Below are positions 32,878 through 43,581 of a stretch of DNA of 64,000 nt, one piece after another. A program made the position numbers and the translations under genes. Numbering within the stretch: the stretch's first letter is position 1; each line of letters opens with the position of its first letter. The stretch is from positions 156,777 through 220,776 of the forward strand of contig NZ_FNJR01000011.1 in NCBI RefSeq assembly GCF_900104475.1, given 5' to 3'. The notes below the pieces were generated by a model. It was not told where the DNA came from. It made no database searches and worked only from the letters and a program-made list of their open reading frames with translations. This DNA comes from Actinopolyspora xinjiangensis (GTDB lineage Bacteria > Actinomycetota > Actinomycetes > Mycobacteriales > Pseudonocardiaceae).

Positions 32878-34113
32878 TCACTTGGCTTCCGAGAGCAGGG
32901 CGGCCATCCGGCGGACCCCCTCGGCGAGGTCCTCGTCGCCCAGCGCGTAGGACATCCGGAAGTAACCCGGTGTGCCGAAGGCCTCACCCGGGACCACGGC
33001 CACCTCGGCTTGCTCCAGCACCAGCTCGGCGAGTTCGGCGCTGCTCCGCGGCCGCCTGCCTCGTATCTCGGTACCCAGCAGTTCCTTCACGGACGGGTAG
33101 GCGTAGAAGGCCCCCTTCGGTTCCGGGCAGCTCACACCGGGGATGGCGCCGAGCATCTCGACGATGGTGCGCCTGCGCCGGTCGAAGGCCTCGCGCATCT
33201 CGGCCACCGCGTCCAGCGGTCCGCTCACGGCCTCCAGTGCGGCCCGCTGCGAGACGTTGGACACATTGGACGTCAGATGCGACTGCAGGTTCGCCGTCGC
33301 CTTGATCACGTCGGTCGGTCCGATCATCCAGCCGACCCGCCAGCCGGTCATAGCGTAGGTCTTGGCCACCCCGTTGAGCACCACGCACCTGTCGGCCAGC
33401 TCCGGAACCTCGACGGGCATGGAGACGTGCCTGGCGTCGCCGTAGACGAGGTGCTCGTAGATCTCGTCGGTCACCACCCAGAGATCGTGCTCGGCGGCCC
33501 ACCGGCCGATCTCGGCGACCCGCTCGGGCGGGTAGACCGCCCCGGTCGGGTTCGAGGGCGAGTTGAACAACAGCATCCTGGTGCGCGGCGTGCGGGAGGC
33601 TTCGAGCTGCTCCAGCGTCGCGAGGTAGCCGGTGGACTCGTCGGTGGGCACCTCGACGGGGGTCGCGCCCGCCAGCCTGATGGCCTCCGGGTAGGTGGTC
33701 CAGTACGGCGCGGGCAGCAGCACCTCGTCGCCGGGGTCGAGCAGCGCGGCGAACGTCTGGTAAACGGCCTGCTTGCCGCCGTTGGTGACCAGCACCTGGT
33801 TCGGCTGGATCACGTAGCCGGAGTCGCGGGCGGTCTTGGTCACGATCGCCTCGCGGAGCTCCGGGAGGCCGGAGGCCGGGCTGTAGCGATGGTTGCGCGG
33901 GTCGGCACAGGCCTCCTGCGCGGCGCGCACGATCGGCTCCGGGGTGGCGAAGTCCGGCTCGCCCGCCCCGAAGCCGATCACGGGGCGTCCTTCAGCCTTG
34001 AGTGCCTTGGCCTTCGCGTCCACGGCCAGCGTGGCGGATTCGGCGATCGCGCCGACCCGCGCCGAGACGCGTGTTTCGGTGGTCGAGCTTGTCTGTGTTC
34101 CGGGTGCGGCCAT
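32878..34113 (-). CDS. aspC: Aspartate aminotransferase, class I PLP enzyme
   Basis: A protein of 411 residues of the class I/II aminotransferases. Recognisable elements are [13 protein letters not shown], the [15 protein letters not shown] strand, [18 protein letters not shown], the PLP-lysine motif [16 protein letters not shown], and a substrate-carboxylate Arg in YFRMSYAL. It makes aspartate from oxaloacetate and glutamate, in the cytoplasm. In Mycobacterium aspC lies elsewhere, but in many actinomycetes it sits beside tRNA-Trp/secE as here. It is divergent from the tRNA-Trp-secE unit. Confidence 0.93.
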   Translation of the reverse strand: MAAPGTQTSSTTETRVSARVGAIAESATLAVDAKAKALKAEGRPVIGFGAGEPDFATPEPIVRAAQEACADPRNHRYSPASGLPELREAIVTKTARDSGYVIQPNQVLVTNGGKQAVYQTFAALLDPGDEVLLPAPYWTTYPEAIRLAGATPVEVPTDESTGYLATLEQLEASRTPRTRMLLFNSPSNPTGAVYPPERVAEIGRWAAEHDLWVVTDEIYEHLVYGDARHVSMPVEVPELADRCVVLNGVAKTYAMTGWRVGWMIGPTDVIKATANLQSHLTSNVSNVSQRAALEAVSGPLDAVAEMREAFDRRRRTIVEMLGAIPGVSCPEPKGAFYAYPSVKELLGTEIRGRRPRSSAELAELVLEQAEVAVVPGEAFGTPGYFRMSYALGDEDLAEGVRRMAALLSEAK

Positions 34114-34322
34114 GTGTGCATCGTCGCAGACACGGGGTGCGGCGTCCTAACCGTGCCCACCGATGATGCCGCATCTCGGGACGGGGTTGGAAATCCACTT
34201 CGGTCGTGTCGTACACTCCCGTACTCGGGAAGCCCACACGGCTCGATCGTGCCGGACCCGCCGGCGGGCCCGGAGCGGTCGGGAAGTAGGGTGTACCGGA
34301 GTGGTCGGGACACCGGCCATGA

Positions 34323-34395
<73 letters not shown>

Positions 34396-34503
34396 CGTCG
34401 ATGTTGACGGTGAGCGGAGGAAGTGGACGGTGTCAGCCGTGCGACGCTCGGTAACGACCACTGCCGAGTTCACGCGTCCGACGAGCGCCAGCTAGGAGGG
34501 GGC

Positions 34504-35806
<1,303 letters not shown>

Positions 35807-35961
35807 CCCGCTCCCCGTCGCGGGAGTGCGGTTGCCGCGGTGGCCGGCAGGGGCGCATCGCGGCTCTTCGGCGGGCGGTTCGGGTTCCCGGCCGCCCGTG
35901 AACGTGCCGGAGCGCGTCGCGCCCGGCACGGACCACAGGTAACGAGGACAGGAAGAACGAA

Positions 35962-36396
35962 ATGCCGCCCAAGAAGAAGCGACTCGCAGCGATCGTCAAG
36001 CTGCAGATCTCGGCCGGTCAGGCCAACCCCGCGCCGCCGGTCGGTCCGGCGCTGGGTCAGCACGGCGTCAACATCATGGAGTTCTGCAAGGCCTACAACG
36101 CCGCCACGGAGAACCAGCGCGGCGACGTGGTGCCGGTCGAGATCTCCGTGTACGAGGACCGGTCCTTCGACTTCAAGCTCAAGACGCCGCCCGCCGCGAA
36201 GCTGCTGATGAAGGCAGCCAACGTGCAGAAGGGCAGCGGTGAGCCGCACAAGACCAAGGTGGGCTCGGTCTCCCGCGAGCAGGTCCGCGAGATCGCCCAG
36301 ACCAAGTGGGTCGACCTCAACTCCAACTCGATGGACGAGGCCGAGAAGATCATCGCGGGCACGGCCCGCTCCATGGGCCTGCGCATCGAGGGCTGA
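35962..36396 (+). CDS. rplK: 50S ribosomal protein L11
   Basis: A protein of 144 residues, full-length. The N-terminal domain shows [34 protein letters not shown], and the C-terminal domain binds the 23S rRNA GTPase centre. It starts 155 bases after nusG with ACAGGTAACGAGGACAGGAAG upstream. It is cotranscribed with rplA. Confidence 0.97.
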   Translation: MPPKKKRLAAIVKLQISAGQANPAPPVGPALGQHGVNIMEFCKAYNAATENQRGDVVPVEISVYEDRSFDFKLKTPPAAKLLMKAANVQKGSGEPHKTKVGSVSREQVREIAQTKWVDLNSNSMDEAEKIIAGTARSMGLRIEG

Positions 36397-36511
36397 CAGC
36401 GGCTCGTACGGCCAGGACGGCCCCGGTGCCGTGACCCACTCATCCACCGAAGGTGTGGGAGGGCTCGCCGCGCGGCCCCGACCACAACTGATCCGTTGAA
36501 CAGGAACAGAC

Positions 36512-37225
36512 ATGGCAAAGCGCAGCAAGGCATACCAGCAGGCAGCCGAACTGGTTGACCGCAACCGGGTCTACACCCCGCAGGAAGCCATCGAGCTGGC
36601 GAAGAAGACCGCCAAGACCCGGATGGACCCCACCGTCGAGGTGGCCCTGCGGCTCGGTGTGGATCCGCGCAAGGCGGACCAGATGGTCCGCGGGACCGTG
36701 AACCTGCCGCACGGTACCGGCAAGACGGCCCGCGTCGTGGTCTTCACCTCCGGCGACAAGGCAGCCGAGGCCGAGGCCGCCGGTGCCGACGCCGTCGGCT
36801 CCGACGACTTGATCGAGCGTATCCAGGGCGGCTGGCTCGATTTCGACGCGGCCGTGGCCACCCCGGACCAGATGGCCAAGGTCGGCAAGATCGCCCGCGT
36901 GCTGGGTCCCCGTGGTCTGATGCCCAACCCGAAGACCGGCACGGTGACGCCGAACATCACCAAGGCGGTGCAGGACATCAAGGGCGGCAAGATCAGCTTC
37001 CGCGTGGACAAGCAGGCCAACCTGCACTTCGTCATCGGCAAGGCGTCCTTCTCCACCGAGGCGCTGCTGGAGAACTACGCCACCGCGCTGGACGAGGTAC
37101 TGCGTTCCAAGCCGGCCACCTCCAAGGGCCGCTACCTCAAGAAGGTCAGCTTCACCACCACGATGGGGCCGGGTATCACGGTGGACCCGAACCGGACCCG
37201 CAACATGGTCGAAACGGCGGCATGA
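36512..37225 (+). CDS. rplA: 50S ribosomal protein L1
   Basis: A protein of 237 residues with the L1 signatures [22 protein letters not shown] and [16 protein letters not shown]. It forms the L1 stalk and in many bacteria represses its own rplKA operon. A strong hairpin follows it at 37279-37320. Unlike in E. coli, rplJ and rplL are 4 kb away, with two unrelated minus-strand genes between. Confidence 0.97.
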   Translation: MAKRSKAYQQAAELVDRNRVYTPQEAIELAKKTAKTRMDPTVEVALRLGVDPRKADQMVRGTVNLPHGTGKTARVVVFTSGDKAAEAEAAGADAVGSDDLIERIQGGWLDFDAAVATPDQMAKVGKIARVLGPRGLMPNPKTGTVTPNITKAVQDIKGGKISFRVDKQANLHFVIGKASFSTEALLENYATALDEVLRSKPATSKGRYLKKVSFTTTMGPGITVDPNRTRNMVETAA

Positions 37226-37278
37226 CCGCCGGTTCCGGCGGCCCCGTGGCGGTCGCCGGAACATCCCGAGCGTGACCG

Positions 37279-37320
37279 AGAATCGGGCCGCTCCGCGACG
37301 TCGCGGAGCGGCCCGATTCG
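37279..37320 (+). terminator. Terminator after rplA
   Basis: GAATCGGGCCGCTCCGCGACG and its exact complement form a near-perfect stem of about 19 base pairs, followed by GTTTCG. The symmetrical stem can act in both directions, ending the rplKA transcript and the minus-strand glycosyltransferase transcript. Confidence 0.75.
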
Positions 37321-37501
37321 TTTCGTGGTGCTTCGGCCGGGTGGTACTCGGGCAGAGTGTTCCCCTCCGGGGCTTCACTCGAGCGGTGCCGCCGGGACGC
37401 TTCGCTCGCGCGGTCGCGGTGAACGTCGGTACGGCGGTGTTCCCGGGTACGCGGGTACCGACGGTCCTCGTGGAGACCTCTGTCGCCACGGGAACCGTGG
37501 G

Positions 37502-39742
37502 TCACTGGCTGAACCAGTATCCGTACGAGGTGTAGTCCGGGTAGGGACCGAGGAACTCGGAGGGCTGTTCGAACTCGATCCGCAGCGTCGAGTCGGTCAC
37601 CAGCTCACCCGGCACGGTGAGGGTGGCCTCGTTCCAGCCGTTGTCGCCCGGCTGCCTGGTCCAGTCCCGCAGTTTCTCCCCGTCGACGGAGACCGACATC
37701 TCCAGGGGGTCCGGTGACCGGCCGGAGACGGTGTAGCGCGAGGTGATCGTGACCGGCTCGCCCGGAGTCAGGTTCCGCGCGGTGACGGTCTCGCCGCCGA
37801 TCACGTGCCTGCCGCTGTCGACGACCTCGCCACGCGGGTAGTTCACCGTGCGGAGGTTGGTGAGGGGCTGGAACTGCCGGTGGGCGGGGAGCACCTCGTA
37901 GTCGTGCCGTTGTTCGCTGTCGAGGTCGGCCACGTTGACGTGGTCGCGGATTCGTCCGGGTGCCTCGCTGCGCACCGGTTCGTCCCCGGTGTTGACCAAG
38001 CTCCAGTCGGCCTTGTAGATGGCCACCTCGTCGCAGAGTTTCGAGGCCTGGCACGCGCCGGCCGACCCGACTGTGCGGTGCGAGAAGGTCGGTGACTTCG
38101 AGCGGAACGTGGCCAGCGGTTCGTCCCCGAACACTCCACCGTTGGCGAGGTCGTGCACCGGCCAGTTGGTGAACACCGCGAAGTAGTCGGGGCGTTCCTC
38201 CGGCGGCATATCGCGCAGCACCTCGTAGATGCTGCCCGCGCCGTGGTTGTTGGCCTCGGTGAAGCGGTTCGTGGTCAGCCCGATGAGGTCGACCACCCGG
38301 TGGCTGCCGAGGTAGGCGGGTGCGCCCACGTCGTTGACCGCCAGCACGGCGTCCTCGGGCATCTCGTCCTCCAACCAGTCGGTGAAGGACACCTGCTGCC
38401 CGCGTATCCCGGCGGCCTGCTGTCCCAGGCGGATCGCCCAGGAGGGCGTCTCGGCCACGGTGAACAGCAGTGCGGTCACGAGTCCGGCGTTGAGCACGAT
38501 CCGGCGGTTGCGCCGGGAACGCACCAGCCGGCTCAGGCCGTGGACCCCGACCACCGCCAGCAGCAGGACCACCGGCAGGAAAGGCTGGTGGTAACGCAGG
38601 TGGTGGATCGTGGCGGTGCTCAGCGTCGAGATCGCCATCGCCACGAGCAGGTAGCCGATCCCCAGGGCCAGTGCCAGCGGGGCCCACTGGGACTTCTTGA
38701 CCAGCAGGTAGATCGTCCCGGCGACGGCGAGCAGCAGGGTGCCGGGGAACACGAAGTCGAAGGTGTTGAAGCCGGTCAGCACGCGCAGCACCTGGTGGAA
38801 GTGGTTCAGCGTCTCGTCGAGGAAGCCCATCGGGTACAGGATCGGCTCGTACAGCAGCGATTTCGCTCGCATGCCGTTCGCCGAGGTGTGGCCGGTCGTG
38901 ATCTTGTAGAGCAGCGACTCCCCGAGGTAGGCGACCAGCGGCAGCGGCAGCAACGTGAGCCTGCCGATCACCCGGGCGCGCGAGACGTCGGCGGGGCGTG
39001 GCCCGCGCAGCGTCGTCCAGGCCATCGCGACTGCGAGTACGAGGACGAAGATGAACGCCTCGGGGCGGGTCAGGGCGGTGAAGAAGGCGATGATCGGTGT
39101 CCGGACGAACCGCCCGCGTGGGGCCTCGGAGGTGTAGGCGAGCACCGTGCCCGAAACCATGAGCGCGACGAAGCCGATCTCCATGCCGCTGGCCGAGCCC
39201 CACAGCAGTACGCCGTTCGTCGCCACGAGCAGACCGGCCCAGACTCCGACCCGCCGGTTGATCAGGTTGGCGCCGATGCGGTAGACGCACACCGCCGTCA
39301 GGGCCATGCACACCCCGCCGAGGACCATCGCGGCGGTCAGCAGGGCCGTGCCGTGCAGGCCCAGCGTGTACAGCCCGCCGAGGACGATCATGTAGAGCAG
39401 GCTGCTGGCGCCCGTGCTGATGGGGTCACCGATGTTGTACCGCAGGAACTGGCCTTCGGCGAACTGCTTCGCGTACTGCAGGTGGATGTAGGAGTCGTCC
39501 AGCGGGGGGATGAGGTTCCACGCGTTGTACGACAGGTTGACGAGCACGAAGGCCGCCGAGAGCAGCAGCGACAGGAACCCGATCCCCCAGGCGGGGCCGC
39601 GCCGTGCCAGGAACCCCGGCAATCTCCCGGCCTTCGCGCGTGTCCCCGGTTCGCGGTAGGACGCGCCCTCGGCCCGTCCCGCTAATCGTCCGGAGTCGGG
39701 ATCGTCGCCGTGGTCGCGTTCGTTTATCGTGCTGAGACTCAT
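37502..39742 (-). CDS. GT-C-like membrane glycosyltransferase (AftB-related)
   Basis: A protein of 746 residues. About ten hydrophobic helices occupy residues 50-460, with the GT-C motif PPLDDSYIHLQYAKQFAEGQ in the first outer loop and a later VNDVGAPAYLGSHRVVDLIGLT loop. Both are found in AftB and similar arabinosyl/mannosyl transferases that use polyprenyl-phosphate sugars. The C-terminal roughly 250 residues form a soluble, probably extracytoplasmic domain rich in beta strands. It likely adds a sugar to cell-wall polysaccharide or a lipoglycan. The specific sugar is unknown. Confidence 0.78.
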   Translation of the reverse strand: MSLSTINERDHGDDPDSGRLAGRAEGASYREPGTRAKAGRLPGFLARRGPAWGIGFLSLLLSAAFVLVNLSYNAWNLIPPLDDSYIHLQYAKQFAEGQFLRYNIGDPISTGASSLLYMIVLGGLYTLGLHGTALLTAAMVLGGVCMALTAVCVYRIGANLINRRVGVWAGLLVATNGVLLWGSASGMEIGFVALMVSGTVLAYTSEAPRGRFVRTPIIAFFTALTRPEAFIFVLVLAVAMAWTTLRGPRPADVSRARVIGRLTLLPLPLVAYLGESLLYKITTGHTSANGMRAKSLLYEPILYPMGFLDETLNHFHQVLRVLTGFNTFDFVFPGTLLLAVAGTIYLLVKKSQWAPLALALGIGYLLVAMAISTLSTATIHHLRYHQPFLPVVLLLAVVGVHGLSRLVRSRRNRRIVLNAGLVTALLFTVAETPSWAIRLGQQAAGIRGQQVSFTDWLEDEMPEDAVLAVNDVGAPAYLGSHRVVDLIGLTTNRFTEANNHGAGSIYEVLRDMPPEERPDYFAVFTNWPVHDLANGGVFGDEPLATFRSKSPTFSHRTVGSAGACQASKLCDEVAIYKADWSLVNTGDEPVRSEAPGRIRDHVNVADLDSEQRHDYEVLPAHRQFQPLTNLRTVNYPRGEVVDSGRHVIGGETVTARNLTPGEPVTITSRYTVSGRSPDPLEMSVSVDGEKLRDWTRQPGDNGWNEATLTVPGELVTDSTLRIEFEQPSEFLGPYPDYTSYGYWFSQ

Positions 39743-40051
39743 GGAGTCGCCGCTCTCTGATGGGCTGACACTTCGGCGTCGTCGTTAGGCGCTGCGATAC
39801 GCGGTTATCCTAAAGAGATTCGCATTTTGCCCAGGGCTGGGGCCGATGTCGTCCGAGCCCGCCGACAACAACGTACTTTCGATCCGAGCGGCGCGCCCGG
39901 CGCGACCGAACCGCCGCTGTCCCTGTCGTCCTCCAGCGGCTGAGGAGGATACGGCGGTTCCGGCTCCCTGGCGGCACGATCGTCCGCGACGGACCCCGGC
40001 GCCGAACGACGAACGGTCCCCGGCGGCTCTGGAGCCGCCCTCCGCGGCCGC
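39743..40051. other. Intergenic region between two minus-strand genes
   Basis: About 310 bases. A plus-strand frame of 77 residues at 39846-40079 is Pro/Ala/Arg-rich, lacks a ribosome site and overlaps the next gene's end, so it is not called. The segment at 39790-39840 is AT-richer and may hold the glycosyltransferase promoter. Confidence 0.35.
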
Positions 40052-40933
40052 TCAGTCCTCGCAGTCCGCGGCCGCGTAGCCGTTGATCTCCCAGCCCCCG
40101 GAGGAGTGCTGCCGCAGTCGGAACACCCCGAGCCGTGGTCCGCCGCTCACCTCCAGCTCGCAGGAGGAGATCCTGGCCAGGGAATGCTCCTCGTCCCGCT
40201 GCGCCGCGTCCCGGGCGAAGTCGGGGTTCTTGTAGGTGGTCTCGTCGGTTATCCGCTCGTTGAGGCGCAGGGCCGCCGCTCCACAGCTCTCGGCCCCGTG
40301 CACGGCGGCGAAGCTTCGGCGCGCGCCGCTGTCGAACAGCAGGCAGACGCTCTCCGGTCGGTTGGCTAGCTCGTCGTAGACGGTTCTGACGGCCGCGGTG
40401 GGTGAGTGCGGCAGCATCGCCGACCTGCTCTCCGTCCCACCCGGGGAGGATCCGTTCGATCCCGATCCGCCACCGCCGCCGAACGTGCTGTCGTACAGGT
40501 AGGTCAGCACCAGCAGGAGCACCAGCAGGTACAGCAGCCGCCGCACGGGTTTGAACCGCAGCGGCCGCAGCGCGCGGCGGTACCAGGGGCGCTTGGTGGT
40601 CGGGGCGCCGTCCGGGACCGGTGGGGTGTCGCCGTACTGCCGCCGCATCTCCCGGAAACGCTGGAACTCCAGGAACTGCTGGTACTCCCGGTGGGCGTCC
40701 GTGTCCTCTCCCGCGTAAGGCTGCCCCGACCCGGTCGAACCCTGTCCGCTCGCGCTCTGTCCGGTCGGACCACCTGGGGCTTCGCCCGGCATTGCCGGAG
40801 AGCGCTCGGCGGGACGCTCCTCGACCACCTCGGCGTCGATCGGTTCGGGGGCGTCGGCCGCTCCGGTTCGTTCCGGGGGCCGCTGGTGGGGCTGCTCGGA
40901 CGGCTCTCGGTGATCGGCCACGGTAATCATCAT
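40052..40933 (-). CDS. Single-pass membrane protein with extracytoplasmic domain
   Basis: A protein of 293 residues from ATG 40933. A disordered Pro/Glu-rich cytoplasmic part (about 125 residues) is followed by one membrane helix (LLYLLVLLLVLTYLYDSTF), a Gly/Ser linker and an extracytoplasmic domain of about 120 residues. That domain contains three Cys (SVCLLFDSGA, AESCGAAAL, ISSCELEV) and a final Cys (AAADCED), so it may carry disulphides. The family is not recognised. The domain resembles small NTF2-like exported domains of actinobacteria, but this is uncertain. Confidence 0.7.
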   Translation of the reverse strand: MMITVADHREPSEQPHQRPPERTGAADAPEPIDAEVVEERPAERSPAMPGEAPGGPTGQSASGQGSTGSGQPYAGEDTDAHREYQQFLEFQRFREMRRQYGDTPPVPDGAPTTKRPWYRRALRPLRFKPVRRLLYLLVLLLVLTYLYDSTFGGGGGSGSNGSSPGGTESRSAMLPHSPTAAVRTVYDELANRPESVCLLFDSGARRSFAAVHGAESCGAAALRLNERITDETTYKNPDFARDAAQRDEEHSLARISSCELEVSGGPRLGVFRLRQHSSGGWEINGYAAADCED

Positions 40934-41044
40934 GCCTCGGGGCGCAAGTTCGGCGGGGCGCGAGGGTGGAGTCCTCGTCCGGCAGGCGGCGCGGATCCTC
41001 TCGGAGCCGGAACTTGAGGAGTGCGGGGGTGCGTGCCCGTCGGC

Positions 41045-41290
41045 GCACGTCGTGGCGTATGCTTGGTGAGGTTCCACCAGAGACCGCTGGTCTTCTCCGC
41101 CGACGTGGTTCCGGCGAGCCGGGCGACGTGGGGGAGAACGAAGGTCCCGTAGAGACGGGCGACCCGCGCAGGAGGACGAGGCCGCAGCAGCGCGAGAGAA
41201 CCGTCGCGCGGTGGATGATCTTCCACGCCCCGTGCCGAATGCGCCGGGGCGTTTTTGTCGTCTCAGGGCACTTTGCGACCGGCTCACAGT
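41045..41290 (+). ncRNA. L10 leader (rplJL autoregulatory mRNA leader)
   Basis: The region before rplJ contains the kink-turn-type, multi-hairpin leader bound by L10-L7/L12. Visible paired elements include GACCGCTGGTC and CCCGTAGAGACGGG, and the leader ends with a terminator-like hairpin. The position directly upstream of rplJ is as expected. The exact ends are estimated. Confidence 0.7.
41225..41256 (+). terminator. Attenuator hairpin in the rplJ leader
   Basis: ACGCCCCG pairs with CGGGGCGT and is followed by TTTTTG, an intrinsic terminator about 60 bases before rplJ. In the leader model it limits transcription when free L10 is abundant. Confidence 0.65.
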
Positions 41291-41315
41291 CGCGAGGCAC
41301 TAGAGAGGAGGCGAC

Positions 41316-41831
41316 ATGGCGAGGCCCGAAAAGGTTGACGCGGTCAACGAGCTCTCCGAGAGTTTCACCAACTCCACCGCGACCGTCGTTACCGAGTACC
41401 GCGGACTGACCACGGCCCAGCTCAAGCAGCTGCGTCGTAACCTCGGCGAGGACGTGACCTACCGCGTCGCGAAGAACACGCTGGTCCGGCGCGCGACCGA
41501 GCAGGCGGGCGTCGAGGGCATCGACGATCTCATCCAGGGTCCGACCGCGCTCACCTTCATCAAGGGGGAGCCGGTCGACGCGGCGAAGGCGCTGCGCGAC
41601 TTCGCCAAGGACCACAAGGCCCTGGAGATCAAGGGCGGCTACATGGACGGCCGCCCGATCTCGGCCGGTGAGGTCGAGCGCATCGCCGATCTGGATTCGC
41701 GCGAGGTCACGCTGGGCAAGCTGGCCGGTGCGATGAAGGCGAAGATGAACGAGACGGCGGCCCTGTTCGCCGCTCCGGCTTCGCAGGTCGCGCGGATGAC
41801 AGAGGCCCTGAAGGACAAGAAGGAGGAGTGA
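41316..41831 (+). CDS. rplJ: 50S ribosomal protein L10
   Basis: A protein of 171 residues with the L10 N-terminal rRNA-binding domain ([31 protein letters not shown]) and a C-terminal helix that carries L7/L12 dimers. The ATG has GAGAGGAGG upstream. It is preceded by its regulatory leader and followed by rplL after about 95 bases. Confidence 0.97.
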   Translation: MARPEKVDAVNELSESFTNSTATVVTEYRGLTTAQLKQLRRNLGEDVTYRVAKNTLVRRATEQAGVEGIDDLIQGPTALTFIKGEPVDAAKALRDFAKDHKALEIKGGYMDGRPISAGEVERIADLDSREVTLGKLAGAMKAKMNETAALFAAPASQVARMTEALKDKKEE

Positions 41832-41926
41832 GCCGTCACCGCCGTTGTCGGTGGTCGGCCCGTTCTTCCCGCGAACAACTCCCGTGCGCCGCGCGCAGGC
41901 GCTGCTGATCCGAAAGGAACATCATC

Positions 41927-42313
41927 ATGGCCAAGATGAGCAACGAAGAGCTGCTGGACGTCTTCAAGGAAATGACCCTGCTGGAGCTCTCCGAGTTCGT
42001 CAAGCAGTTCGAGGAGACCTTCGACGTCACGGCCGCCGCCCCGGCCGCCGTCGCCGCTCCGGCCGCCGGTGCCGCCCCGGCCGAGCAGGAGGAGGAGCAG
42101 GACGAGTTCGACGTCATGCTCGACGACGCCGGTGACGAGAAGATCAAGGTCATCAAGGCCGTCCGCGAGATCGTCTCCGGCCTGGGCCTCAAGGAGGCCA
42201 AGGAGATGGTCGAGAACGCGCCGAAGCCGGTCGTCGAGAAGGTCGACAAGGAGCGTGCCAACGAGGTCAAGGGCAAGCTCGAGGAGGTCGGCGCCAAGAT
42301 CACCCTCAAGTGA
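41927..42313 (+). CDS. rplL: 50S ribosomal protein L7/L12
   Basis: A protein of 128 residues: N-terminal dimerisation domain ([22 protein letters not shown]), Ala/Pro hinge, and C-terminal factor-binding domain ([29 protein letters not shown]). It recruits GTPase factors to the ribosome. rpoB, which usually follows rplL, is not found within the 21 kb to the right. Confidence 0.97.
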   Translation: MAKMSNEELLDVFKEMTLLELSEFVKQFEETFDVTAAAPAAVAAPAAGAAPAEQEEEQDEFDVMLDDAGDEKIKVIKAVREIVSGLGLKEAKEMVENAPKPVVEKVDKERANEVKGKLEEVGAKITLK

Positions 42314-42328
42314 TCTCGCCGCTGTCTC

Positions 42329-42364
42329 ACGGGGCGGTCGCCGTTCGGCGGTCGCCCCGTTTCT
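42329..42364 (+). terminator. Terminator after rplL
   Basis: ACGGGGCG with CGCCCCGT plus inner pairing GGTCGCCG/CGGCGGTC, followed by TTCTC. It ends the rplJL transcript about 16 bases after the stop. Confidence 0.7.
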
Positions 42365-42989
42365 CGTCGCCACCACGTCGGCCCGCGCTCGTGGTGGCCG
42401 GGTGGGCCGGTTCCCGGCCCCGGTGGGACGGTCTCGACGGGGCCGTGCACCACGTCTCAGCCCTGCCGGGCAGCGGGGTGGCTCGGCGTACGCGCGAGCC
42501 GCCGTTCGGCGGGACGGGCACCCGCGTGGAACGCGAATTCTTCTCGTAGCGCTCGAGCGGAGGGTATGCGCAGCGTGGCTGCGCCAGGGTCTTTATTCCC
42601 CGAACGAGTGATTTCATTTTAGACGATATGTAATAGGAATCCGATGATTTCGCTGAGTTCTTCCTGAGGAATTTCTGAGAGGAAACGGCGCTCGGACACG
42701 TTCGGTGTTCACTTCGCGCGGGAACCGGGCTCGGGTGTGGCCGAACGATGATCAAAGCTCTGACCAGGTATAACGCTATGTGTGCGTGGGCTGTATGTCC
42801 TTTTTGGTTGTGAGCTGTTTCTCTTGGCGTCCCTTCCTCGGGGTGGCTACAGTCGGCGGTGACGTCGGGTCATGCGAAAGGGACTCTGACGATCGCATTC
42901 GCCGAATGCGACACGTCGTGGCGCTGTTATCTGATCAAGAGCGGGACGTCGGCTCTGCGCCACCTTGGTGAAACCAAAAGGTGGATCAT
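42365..42989. other. Intergenic region between rplL and the STAS gene
   Basis: About 625 bases with no convincing gene. The block at 42600-42680 and 42740-42800 is markedly AT-rich for this genome (TTCATTTTAGACGATATGTAATAGG) and probably contains promoters. It lies where rpoB begins in many relatives, so it is also a candidate rearrangement boundary. Confidence 0.4.
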
Positions 42990-43487
42990 ATGACTGAATC
43001 ATCGGTTCGGGGTATCGACTCCGTCGCGGAATACGTGCGAGCTGTCGAGGAGAGCAACGACAACGTTGCGTTCCGGATGAGTACGGAGCGACCGCGACGC
43101 GGTGTGATGGTCGTCAGCGTGTTCGGTGAGTTGGACATGGTGACGGTCCCCCGGTTCGCGGAACTGGTCCAGCAGCGGTTGGAGTCCTCGGCATCGGTGG
43201 TGGTGCTGGACCTGACCGGCGTGACCTTCCTCGGTGTCGAGGCGATCAAGGTGCTGGCGCAGTCGGACCTGCGAGCGCACCTGACCGGCAAGCGTCTCTC
43301 ACTGGTCACCGGAGTCCGGGCGGTGGACAGACCCCTGGAAGCCCTCGGTCTGGCGGCCCGCTTCACCTACGGCAGCAGGCCGGTGTTCGAGTCCGCCGCC
43401 GAGAACGAGCCGGTCTCCGTACCGCGGCGCGCGCCGTTGCCTCCCGAACCGAGAACGGGCAGGCACGAGGCCGCGATGAGTCGTTGA
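42990..43487 (+). CDS. STAS-domain protein (anti-sigma antagonist-like)
   Basis: A protein of 165 residues from the ATG at 42990, five bases after AGGTGG. The STAS fold spans about 35-130: GVMVVSVFGELDMVTVPRFAELV, VVVLDLTGVTFLGVEAIKVLAQ. In SpoIIAA-type antagonists the Ser of the D-S-S-G motif is phosphorylated by the anti-sigma kinase; here that segment reads F-L-G-V-E-A, with no Ser or Thr. It may therefore be constitutively active or bind another partner. The C-terminus is a basic, disordered tail. Confidence 0.82.
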   Translation: MTESSVRGIDSVAEYVRAVEESNDNVAFRMSTERPRRGVMVVSVFGELDMVTVPRFAELVQQRLESSASVVVLDLTGVTFLGVEAIKVLAQSDLRAHLTGKRLSLVTGVRAVDRPLEALGLAARFTYGSRPVFESAAENEPVSVPRRAPLPPEPRTGRHEAAMSR

Positions 43488-43516
43488 GCGCGGCGCGGAT
43501 CGACTGTGCGATCGAC

Positions 43517-43548
43517 AGGGGCGGGCTCCAGCGTGCGGGCCCGCCCCT
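43517..43548 (+). terminator. Hairpin after the STAS gene
   Basis: AGGGGCGGGC pairs with GCCCGCCCCT across a 12-base loop. There is no T-run, so it is a weak terminator or processing hairpin. It separates the STAS and Mut7-C genes. Confidence 0.5.
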
Positions 43549-43581
43549 GGATCGTGTTCGGAGCGGATCGAGGCGGAACCG

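Noticed and set aside
38153..39685. Plus-strand frame of 510 residues opposite the GT-C protein
   Set aside because: Composition typical of an antisense shadow; the minus frame has clear transmembrane segments.
39810..41615. Minus-strand frame of 601 residues spanning the L10 leader and rplJ start
   Set aside because: Overlaps a well-supported gene, leader and ribosomal protein; Arg-rich shadow.
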